From assembly GCA_007922225.1 (NCBI GenBank), contig ML680053.1, positions 11,983,036 through 12,047,035 of the forward strand: 64,000 nt of DNA, in the 5' to 3' direction. The position numbers and the translations under genes are program-made. Positions 55,316 through 64,000 of the stretch are shown in pieces. Every line of letters starts with the position of its first letter. Position 1 is the first letter of the stretch. The notes below the pieces were generated by a model that was given only the letters and a program-made list of their open reading frames with translations, did no database searches and had not been told where the DNA came from. The DNA comes from Emydura subglobosa. Taxonomy: Eukaryota; Chordata; Testudines; Chelidae.

Positions 55316-55768
55316 GTATTTGTTTTTCCTTCTCCTTCTTCTTTTTCTGATTTAAAAATTTCCCACTGGCATCGTGCAAAGGAGTCTCATTGAAGTGATA
55401 AATTAGATTTTTTCACTTATTGAACAACAATTGGACTTTTGCTAATCATTTGTAATGAAGCAAATCTTGTTAACTGCAGGTCTGCAAGCAAATCAGTGCA
55501 CATAATTTCATTCCAATGAAGGAATTTTATAAATTATATGCATGAGACTAAAAAATCCGCTGCTTGATAAATACATAGGAATGGAAAGTCTTTTTCGTTT
55601 TTTTAAATATGGGACAAAAAACATCAATCCTTACTCAATCAAAAGTCCCATTGCAGCTAATGGTGTTTGGCTGAATCAGAACTGAGTACTAAATTCTCTT
55701 CCACATAGGAAAAACCTGCCTCGAGGTAGGAGACTTATCTGTTTCAGTCAGGGGGTAAGATTCTTCTC
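55316..55768. other. Repeat-free, conserved-element-like flank
   Basis: TTGGACTTTTGCTAATCATTTGTAATGAAGC and neighbouring AT-rich words have the texture of conserved non-coding DNA. Inference only. Confidence 0.35.
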
Positions 55769-58612
55769 ATAAGAACATAAGAATGGCCATACTAGGTCAG
55801 ACAAGTGGTCCATCTAGCCCAGTATCCTGTCTTTCGGCACTGGCCAGATGCTCCAGAAAGAATGAGCAAAACAGGCCATTTATTGAGTGATCCATCCTCT
55901 GATGTCCAGTCCAGTTTCTGACCGTTGAGGTTTAGGAGAGCCTGGGGTTGTGCTCCTGACCACCTTGGCTAACAGTCATCCTCCATGAACTTATCTATTT
56001 ATCTTTTGAACCCAGTTATACTTTTTGCTTTCAGAACATCCCATCAGTGAGTTCCACAGGTTGACTGTGGGTTATGTGAAGACGTATTTTCTTACTGTTA
56101 AGCCCACTGCCTCTTAATTTCATTGGATGACCCCTAGTTCTTGTGTTATGTGAAGGGATGAATAACATTTCCTTATTCACTTTCTCCACACCATTCCTGA
56201 TTGTATAAACCTCCGTCATAACCCCCCTTAGTTGTCTCTTTTTTAAAATGAACAATCCCAGTCTTTTTAATCTGTCTTTGAATGGAAGCCATTCCAGACC
56301 CCCAATCATTTTTGTTGCCCTTTTCTGTACATTTTCCAGTTCTAACATATTTTTTATGACATGGGGCAACTAGAACTGCGTGCAGTATTTAAAATGTGGG
56401 CATACCATGGATTTATATAGTGTCATTATGATATTTTCTGTCTTATTTTATATCCCTTTCCTAATGGTTCCAAACATTTTGTTAGCCTTTTTGACTGCCA
56501 CTGCACATTGAGCAGATGTTTTCAAAGGTCTATCCACAATGACTCCAAGATCTTTCTTGGGTGGTAACAGCTAATTTAGACCCCATCATTTTGTATGTAT
56601 AGTTGGGATTATATTTTCCAATATGCATTACTTTGTACTTATCAACACTGTATATCATCTGCCATTTTAATGCCCAGTTACCCAGTTTTGTGAGATCTTT
56701 TTGTAACTCTTCACATTCAGCTTTACACTTAACTATCTTGATTAAAATTGTATGATCTGCAAACTTTGCCACCTCCGTGTTTACCCCTTTTTCCAGATCA
56801 TTTATGAATATATTGAACAGGACAGATTCCAGTACCGATCCTTGGAGGACTCTGCTACTTACCTTTCTCCACTGTGAAAAATGACCATTTATTCCTATCC
56901 TTTATTTCCTATCTTTTAATTAGTCACTGATCCATGCAAGGACCTTCCCTCTTATCCCATGACTGCTAACTTCGCTTAAGAGCCTTTGGTGTCAAAGTTT
57001 CTGAAAGTCCAAGTACACTGTATGAACTGGATTTCCCTTGTCCACATGCTTGTTGGCACCCTCTAAGAATTCTAATAAATGTATGAGGCATGATTTTCCT
57101 TTACAAAAGCTGTATTGACTCTTCCTCAACATATTGTGTTTATCTATTTGTCTCATAATTCTGTTCTTTCCTATAGTTTCAACCAATTTGTCAGGGTCTG
57201 AAGTTAGGTTTACTGGCCTGTAATTGCTAGGATTGCCTATGGAGCCTTTTTTTAAAATCAGCCTTACATTAGCTATCCTGGGACAATCTGGGACAATTCT
57301 TCAGATTTGTCACCTAAAAAAAATTCTCAGGTGTGGGAATCTCCCTCACATTCTCCGCAGTGAAGACTGATGGAAAGAATTAATTTAGGTTCTCCACAAC
57401 ATCCTTGTTTTCCTTGAGTGCTTCTTTGGCAACTTGATAATCCAGTGGCCCCCTTGATTGTTTGGTATGCTTCCTGCTTCTAATGTACTTAAAATATGTT
57501 GCTGTTAATTTTTGTCTTTTGCTAGTTGCTCTTCAAATTATTTTTTAGCGTGCCTAATTATACTTTTACACTAGACTTGCCAGAGTTATGTTCCTTTCTA
57601 TTTTCCTGATTTGACTTCCAATATTTAAATGCAATTTTTTTTGCCTCTAACTGCATCTTTTACTTCGTTGTTTAGCCATAGTGAAATTTCTTTCCATCCT
57701 CTGACTGTTATTTATTTATTTATTTAATTGAGGTATGCATTTATCTTGAGCCTCTATTATGGTGTTTTTAAATAGTTTCCATGCAGTTTACAGGCATTTC
57801 ACTCCTGTCACAGTTCCTTTTATTTCCATTTAACTAGTTTCCTCATTTTTGTGTAGCTCCCCCTTTTTGAAGTTAAATGCCACTGTGGTGGGTTTCTTTG
57901 GAACTCCCCCCACCCAAGAAAGTTAAATTTAATGACATTATGGTCGCTATTACTGAGCGGTTCAGCTACATTCACCTCTTGAACCAGATTCTGTGTGCCA
58001 CTTAGCACTAAATCAAGTATTGCCTCTCCCCTTGCGGGTTCCAAAACTAATTGCTCCAAGAAGCAGTCATTTGTGGTGCCTGGAAATTTTATTTCTGCAT
58101 CCCACCCTGATGTGACATATATCCATTCAATATAAGGATAGCCTAATAATAACGGGGAATTTCAGCTTTTTGTTTCTGTAGCCTCTCTAATCTCCCCGAG
58201 CATTTCACAATCAATGTCACCATCCTGGTCAGGTAGTCAGTAGCATATTCCGACTGTTATACTCTTCTTATTCAAGCATGGAATTTTTATCCATAGAGAT
58301 TCTATGGATTTGATTCATTTAAGGTTTTTACTATATTTGACTGTATACTTTCTTTCACATAAATAGTGCCATTCCCCCACCCCCAGCATGAGTTACTTTG
58401 GCATTCCTATATATTTTGTACCCTGGTTTTACCATGTCCCATTGATTATCATTATTCCACCAAGTTTCTGTGATGTCTATTATATCAATATTCTCATTTA
58501 ATATCAGACACTTAAGTTCACCCATCTTAGTATTTACACTTCTCCCCTGTCTGTAACTCTGTTGAGTCTTAAAGCTGCAGGTTTTCCAAGATCAGAGGCT
58601 AATTCTTAATTT
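55769..58612 (-). mobile_element. Nearly complete but dead CR1 LINE (minus)
   Basis: On the minus strand, from about 58612: an apurinic-type endonuclease start with ITETWW (58457-58486), then the endonuclease C-terminus with NSDHNVIKF, where SDH is the catalytic signature (within 58059-57820). A reverse transcriptase piece with VYLDFQKL (57186-56992, motif A) follows. Next comes motif C read as FADH instead of FADD (near 56770), which loses a catalytic Asp. The C-terminal piece has RATKMIGGLE and LGLFILKKRQLRG (56369-56031). The 3' UTR ends at 55769 (TTCTTATGTTCTTATG-type tail). Multiple stops and frameshifts separate the pieces. ORF1 is not seen. About 2.84 kb, long compared with most CR1 copies. 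A (TTTA)n run lies at 57709-57726. Confidence 0.93.
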
Positions 58613-59329
58613 GTCAGAGGAAGGTAAACCCAGCCTGAAAAACAAATAACATCAGTTATACAATGCTGTATGTGGGAGACACTTCTGCAGTATTCATCTA
58701 TGACCCTGAAACATGGGGATTTCATTAGCCCATTTTTATCCTGCTCAGACTGTTCCAGTAGTTTTAAAATTCAGCCACCGTGTCTAGTGGTACAGCTTCC
58801 TGCAGCCAGAAAACTCAAACTTGTTTGGGCCATGTCACTTGGATATAAGCAGCAGAGTTAGCTTTTTATTCAAGATAAGTAGACTGCATTGACATTTATT
58901 GTTCACCTAGTGCAATGGCTTTTATAAACTTAATGACAGACTGCATTAATTAGTCTGTTTATCAAGGATTCACAATTGCATCTTCAGATGGATAAACTGC
59001 ACTTTCCAAGGAAAAAACACTGTGAGATTAGAGAGTGCCTGACTGTTTCTTTTCTTTAATTGTTCACCTTAGTGTTTTGTTGTTTCATTTTTCACTTCTT
59101 CTTTCTCTCTCATCTCCATAGTGAGTAACTTTCCTGAAAATGTCTGGTGACTTAGATTGATAATGGAAATGAAAGGAGCCTTTGAGCCATTCTTCATGCC
59201 TTGCTTGCTTATATCCATATTAATGAACTGAGCTTCTCCCCAGCTCCAAAGCATGCAGTGCCTCACCTAGTCTTTTGCATGGAGATTTATTTCTTTAACA
59301 GAGCTTAGGAAACAAACAGAAAACAGTCA
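58613..59329. other. Unassigned stretch
   Basis: 58900-59040 is repeat-free and AT-rich (AGACTGCATTAATTAGTCTG, a near-palindrome at 58940-58960) and may be conserved non-coding DNA. Nothing else recognised. Confidence 0.35.
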
Positions 59330-59658
59330 ATCCTTGGACCCAGGCTTCAGAGTCACTCCTATCAGGGGTCTCTACACTCTAGCTAATGGCAGCTTCTCAG
59401 TCTCAGTAAGCTCTGCTCCCTTCTTGCTTCCGTGGCCCCTTGCTATAGGCACCCACCAGAGATCGCTCCATTCTAGTGTGGGCTTTTCCTCCCTAGGGAC
59501 ATCCAGTTTCAATCCAATCTCCCCCAGCTGTCCACTAGCAGCCATTGATAGGCCCAGGTATAGCCCAGCCCTCTTTAATTGGATGGATGGGTCTGACCTG
59601 CTCTAGTCTAGGGGAGCTGGGCTTAGTCTGTCCACAGGGACCAGCTACCCTGTGACAC
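59330..59658 (-). mobile_element. LTR fragment (minus)
   Basis: Read on the minus strand it opens TGTGTCACAGGGTAGCTGGTCCC and runs through CTAGACTAGAGCAGGTCAGACCC and TCCAATTAAAGAGGGCTGGGC. These are phrases I associate with reptile endogenous-retrovirus LTRs. It is cut off near 59330. No internal coding region is present. Confidence 0.5.
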
Positions 59659-59874
59659 ATACCAAAGTATAAAGAGATGTCAGCCTGCTCAGCAACTCAT
59701 TGTAATGTCCATATAAGCTCAAACAACTGCTAATGATGATTCTTGGCCTTTTATGTACATTAATAAATAAGGGTTTGATCCTGTGAATCCTAGAAGCAGG
59801 TGCACTAGGGTGTTCCACTTCTGACCAAGGACAAGTGGAGTCTGTGCTTGGGTATAAGTAAGATGAGGCTGATT
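59659..59874. other. Unassigned spacer
   Basis: Nothing recognised. Confidence 0.4.
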
Positions 59875-60050
59875 GAAAGGCAATGCGGTCTAGTGAACAG
59901 AATTCTGGAGTCTTGAGTTCTATTCCTCTGCTGTGTGACCTCCGTGGGTTACTTCACTCCTCGGTGCTTTTGTTTCCTCTCATGTCCTTTGTCTGTCTTA
60001 GCTATGTAGATTATGAGCTCTTAGAGGCATTCTCTCTTAAGGTTACACCT
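59875..60050 (+). mobile_element. MIR/CORE-SINE
   Basis: Head AATGCGGTCTAGTGAACAGAATTCTGGAGTC, core GCTGTGTGACCTCCGTGGGTTACTTCACTCC, tail GTAGATTATGAGCTCTTAGAGGC, in sense order. The 111-codon frame 59883-60218 is a read-through of this SINE. Confidence 0.8.
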
Positions 60051-60487
60051 TTGAAATGCAACAACAACAACAAAAAATTGCATAAGGCAAGCCTGCCACA
60101 ATCCCAACCACAAGGCAACTCTGCAACTTCCCCCTTTCAACAGCCACTTATAGTATCTAGAGAGATGACGCATACATATAAGATTGATAACATTGCATGT
60201 CTCCTAACACTCATGTGACTCAAACCCTCTCTCACACACACGTGCAGTGTGCTTGCATGTTAGTGGGCAGACAGCTGCTGTATTTTCAACAGTTTTGTTA
60301 TCGCTTAAATTGTGAAAGTGGGAACACCACACCATCTTTAGGGGGACACTGAAACTTTTAACATTAGATGTCCCCGTGTATTGTGATAATAATGCAAATC
60401 TTCAGACCAGTAAAAAACCATGGCAGATTAAATTATTTTTCTGGCAGGTGGCAAATACATAAAAAAAAATCTGGCCAGGTGGTAACC
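60051..60487. other. Unassigned stretch with a CAA run
   Basis: (CAA)n at about 60060-60077. Nothing else recognised. Confidence 0.45.
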
Positions 60488-60580
60488 CTACTCTCTCTTA
60501 CTATGTATCTGTACAATGCCTTATGCAATGAGGTTTATACTTCGGTGTTACTGTAATATAAATAATAAATGTTATGCAAA
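60488..60580 (+). mobile_element. CORE-SINE tail fragment
   Basis: CTCTCTTACTATGTATCTGTACAATGCCTTATGCAATGAGG...TAATATAAATAATAAAT matches the family tail. Confidence 0.65.
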
Positions 60581-60909
60581 ATCATCTCTACTGGGTGTTA
60601 GTACTTTTTGGCTGCCTGGCCTGCCTGGCCCAACTTCTTCCTCATGTGCCTTGTAAAAAAAGTGAGATGGTGAGACAGTGGGTATGGCCTAGGAGACAAT
60701 GAAATGTCATCATCATCATGCTAATAAGGTGCTTGCTACACTCACCACTCTTAAGCCTCACTCTTGCTGCTAGAAAGGAGTAATTTGGTGCTTGAACACA
60801 GTCTACTTTCAGAGTCTTGCTTATCACATTTTACCTTGAACACAAACATACAACATTGAAAGTTAAGCCAAAGTCACAGCTGAATTTGGGGACTTTGGAG
60901 CAATTCCTG
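60581..60909. other. Unassigned spacer
   Basis: Contains a short CTGGCCTGCCTGGCC duplication (60617-60631). Nothing else. Confidence 0.4.
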
Positions 60910-61190
60910 TGGTTATGTTTATATTATGGGAACTATATTGGCCTAACTATGGTGCTGTAGCTATGATGGCATAACCCTATAATGTAGCTGCAGCATACAG
61001 CAGTGGAAAGGGTTTTTCCATTGCAATAGGAACACCACCGCCCTCAGCAACTTTAGCTAAGTTGACAGAAGGATTCTTTTATCAGCCTAGTTGCATCTAC
61101 ACCAGTAGTTAGGTTGGCATAGCTATGGATTTTTCACACACTTGAGCACCACAGCTATGTCAGCCTACATTTTAAGTGTAAACCAAGCCT
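60910..61190. mobile_element. Palindromic MITE, GGGCTTGTCTACAC family
   Basis: Left end TGGTTATGTTTATATTATGG, right end TTTTAAGTGTAAACCAAGCCT. Inside are GGCCTAACTATGGTGCTGTAGCTATG, AACTTTAGCTAAGTTGACAG and GCACCACAGCTATGTCAGCC, mirrored motifs of the family. Confidence 0.6.
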
Positions 61191-62539
61191 CTGATGTACT
61201 GAGCATCCCACCACCCATTGACATTGATCATTCTGTTGGAAGATCTCAACCCTTCATTTTCTAGCTGAGGTTACTTTCTTTGTCTCTGCAGGAGAATCTT
61301 TTAACCTTTCTTTTCCTACTGCATTGAACCCAGCAGCCCATACTAAAACAGCCTTTTTAATATATCTACTTTGCCTTTTCCTTAATGGGCTTTGAAATTA
61401 ATCCAACTTTGTGGACTCTTGTGTTTGGATGGTAATGATAAGAATTCTGTGGAAGTGCAGGATTTTCCTCCAAATCTGTGCAAAACAATAATTGGCATGT
61501 TGCCACAGCACTAGAAAAGTTACAAGAAGTGAGATGGGGTGCATAAAAGGCTGTTTATGTCTGTATATTAATTGCTTAATTATGTGAGGCTGCATAAAGC
61601 TGCTAAAATCAACACTCCACAGTAGTAATATGCTCCTGGTGGTACAGTAATAGATATGTTCTGCTTTACTGCATCTATATGTTATGATTATGCAGTTATG
61701 GAATGGGGGGGCCAACTATAAGATGAGCCAATTATCTCATATGGAGGGCTTTTTATTGTGTATATCTCTATGTTGCATCTGCTGTCATAGCTTTGCGGAT
61801 ACATAAACAATGGCATAACTCTCTTTCAAAGTATTAAGTGTTCACATCTGGTGCAGATCCACTGCTGGTATAGTTGATTTCAGCTGTCACATCGGAAACA
61901 GGAAAGAAAGGATTTTATTGTTCAAATGACTATGCAGAATTTTATATGCCAGCAAGGCTGAGATGATAGATGGTCCCAACTACCTGCAGAGCCAGTTTTA
62001 AAACAATTTGGGGCTCTAGGCATGTCTCAGCTTGGGGCACCAGACCCTCCTTTTGGTGTCAACCTTGGGAGCCATCACAACTCCTCTAGGGGTTGGTGGG
62101 ACCTCTCCTTTCTCTGGACTGCCCATCCCTGTGTTCAGGTGGGCTGGGGTACATTTCAGAGGAGGAAAACCTCTGGCCCTCCACCTTCCCAGAGATTTCT
62201 GAGTAGGGGGTCACCCCCGCAGACCCAGAAGAGCCCTGAAGCAAGACTTAGCTGTGAATGAAGACAATTTATCAGTTAGCTGCTATAGTGCTAACAAGGG
62301 CTTCATCCTTGTCTGTGTTCAGCCAACACAAATGCTGTCTGCTACATTTCATGGTGTAAGATTGTGTACATCTACGAATGACCCTTCCCAACTGGCAGGG
62401 TGAAATCCAAGCCCAGTGAAACCAGGGTCAAAACTCCTATTGATTTCACCAGGCCTGATCTGATCTGGTTTGATCTGTCTGTAAAAAAGTCTTTTCATTG
62501 CTGTTTCTTTGTATGACAAGAGCAGCTAAAGACTGGGGA
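61191..62539. other. Mostly unassigned stretch
   Basis: 62398-62480 holds a degenerate palindromic scrap (AGGGTGAAATCCAAGCCC...TGATTTCACCAGGCCTG). The rest, including 61398-61715 (105-codon minus frame), shows no family features. Confidence 0.4.
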
Positions 62540-62765
62540 CCCCTTGTGCTAGGCATTGTACAGGCACATTGTAAGAGACGGTCTCTGCCCTAAAGGACTA
62601 ACACAAGAGTGGGAGACAGGAAATATTGCTCTCTCCATTTTACCATTGAGGAACTGAGGCACAGATGAAATTAGTGACTTGCTCAAGGTCATACAGTCAG
62701 TCTGTGGCAGAGTTGTGATTTGAACCTGCATCCCCAGCCAGTGCTTTAACCACCGGACAATTCTT
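62540..62765 (-). mobile_element. MIR/CORE-SINE, near full length
   Basis: Antisense tail GTGCTAGGCATTGTACAGG and ACGGTCTCTGCCCTAAAGG, core CCATTGAGGAACTGAGGCACAG...GTGACTTGCTCAAGGTCATACAG, head AACCTGCATCCCCAGCCAGTGCTTTAACCACC. Confidence 0.9.
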
Positions 62766-63861
62766 CCAATTCACAAGGCTTTATAACTAAATTGCATGAT
62801 ATGTCCAAATATATGTATTCAATATAAATTGCTTGTATTTGACACACATATTCTGGGTGCCCAATTTCAAAACTTAGGTGGCAAATAACTAATAAGAACA
62901 GAACTGGATACTCAACAAGTAATATCTAGCTTGCCATTTGCTTGCTTATGCTACTTAACAAATATTTCCTAGTAGATTCACAAATAATAATAATAAAAAA
63001 AATTAAAGCCAGAGTTCACAGAATTTTGTATTCATACTTAACTTCTTGACTGTGATGAATCACATGTTTGGAGTTAAGTTTATGTTAGACGGATGCATGA
63101 GTCACATTCTACTTAGTTTTAAAGAAACAATTCATTATTTTTAGAATTCTGTCTATAAACCAGCTGCATTTCCATTTACTGCCCAAGGGTGAAAGAGTAG
63201 CTGTCATTTCACTGACAGAACACACTGTACCATATGTCTGTCAATGGGACTCCTGCAAAGTTTGGTGGAAGAGGTAAATGTGAAACAAAACTTTCTCTCT
63301 CTCTCCCTCCCTCTCTCTTTGCCTTTTAAAGCATGATCCCTTTTGGAGAATTGATTATATAGTGCTATTAGCAACTACAATAGACTCGGGAAAATTCAAT
63401 CTGTGGAAGGAATTTACTCTTCATCTGTGGCAATTCAATTTTCTCATACTGCTTATGACTAGTGTCTAGGCTTCTGTTATTTGATAGAAACTTGCACAAT
63501 AGACCCACAGGACATTGTATAAACTGGCAATAGAAAGTCCAACACTCCCATCTTCATGTCTCATCATCCTTCAGAAACTCTTATGTATTGTTTGTAATAA
63601 GCAGTCGCACTGTACAATTGCTCCCATGTTGCTGGCATCCCAATGTTTTACTTTCTCTCGCTAAAGAATTAAATAAAATGCTTATTAGTTTAAATCCAAA
63701 CTCCTTCTGAGTCTTCTGTTGACATAAAGTGAAAGTCTGCAAAGCTTTGGAAGGAAGTTGAGACAATTAAAAAACTAAATGGACTAAAAGAAAACTGCAG
63801 AAAATTATCAGGATTTTGAGGCATATGAAATAAACATTAGGACATGTAGGACATTTTTTAA
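62766..63861. other. Unassigned AT-rich stretch
   Basis: A CT-rich run lies at 63290-63320 and an (AAT)n run at 62987-63000. Nothing else recognised. Confidence 0.4.
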
Positions 63862-63990
63862 AATGCCTAGACATGAGAGTATCATTTTCAGAAGTGATGT
63901 AGGCATTTAGGAGCCTACATCTTATGGAAAGTGAATGAAACTTAGGTGCCTAAGTCACTTAAATGCTTTGGAGTATTTTACCTGAAAGCC
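63862..63990. mobile_element. GCCTAA/TTAGGC palindromic-family fragment
   Basis: AAAATGCCTAGACATGAG...CATTTTCAGAAGTGATGTAGGCATTTAGGAGCCTACATC...CTTAGGTGCCTAAGTCACTTAAATGC; continues toward the window edge. Confidence 0.6.
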
Positions 63991-64000
63991 CTCATGGTGA

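Noticed and set aside
59883..60218. 111-codon plus-strand open frame
   Set aside because: Reads through a MIR/CORE-SINE and a CAA microsatellite.
1..64000. A novel multi-gene system such as a defence island, biosynthetic cluster or prophage
   Set aside because: No prokaryotic-style gene organisation and no host protein-coding gene can be supported. All recognised coding remnants belong to retrotransposons.

Overview
This window reads as vertebrate nuclear DNA that is entirely or almost entirely non-coding. The most likely source is a turtle; a crocodilian or other archosaur relative is possible. I base this on three things. CR1 (chicken repeat 1) LINE copies have the typical 3' end, with a GGACTAGATGACCTCCTGAGGTCCC-like block followed by ATTCTATG-type repeats. 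Old CORE/MIR-type SINEs are frequent. Palindromic non-autonomous DNA transposons with GGGTATGTCTACAC or GGGCTTGTCTACAC-like ends are abundant, as I recall from turtle assemblies. No bacterial gene organisation, ribosome binding sites, rRNA, tRNA or CRISPR array is visible, and no long open reading frame belongs to a host gene. The species call is inference.

Layout. 0-5 kb: end of a hAT-like element carrying an 18-bp minisatellite, a degraded LTR-like copy, small palindromic elements and a 0.7-kb 5'-truncated CR1 whose C-terminal reading frame is still open. 5-15 kb: a near-complete LTR-like element (7840-9174) nested in a palindromic repeat, a second diverged member (11748-12692), MIR fragments and long unassigned stretches. 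15-21 kb: several CR1 pieces. The main one is a 2-kb minus-strand CR1 (18741-20716) flanked by a 36-bp direct repeat matching at 35 of 36 positions. 21-28 kb: MIRs, an internally deleted tyrosine-recombinase retrotransposon (about 23.7-24.7 kb), a third LTR-like member (25410-26232), CR1 pieces and a palindromic element. 28-42 kb: mostly unassigned, with two strong RFX/X-box-like palindromes (30695, 38786) and a 2.2-kb non-autonomous DNA-transposon-like region (32.9-35.1 kb) holding a 130-bp internal direct duplication. 42-55 kb: a clean 270-bp element with a TTA target duplication (43564-43833), LTR-like GC-rich blocks and more palindromic repeats. 55-64 kb: a nearly full-length but dead CR1 on the minus strand (55769-58612) spanning endonuclease to 3' end, an LTR fragment, MIRs and AT-rich unassigned DNA.

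No genes work together here. The window looks like an intergenic desert or part of a very large intron. The main regulatory or coding candidates are inferential: two X-box sites, a possible 51-nt in-frame micro-exon at 55265-55315, and several AT-rich repeat-free blocks that resemble conserved non-coding elements. I found no convincing novel system. The most notable signals are the unusually long target duplication of the CR1, the nested LTR insertion, the deleted tyrosine-recombinase element and the micro-exon candidate.
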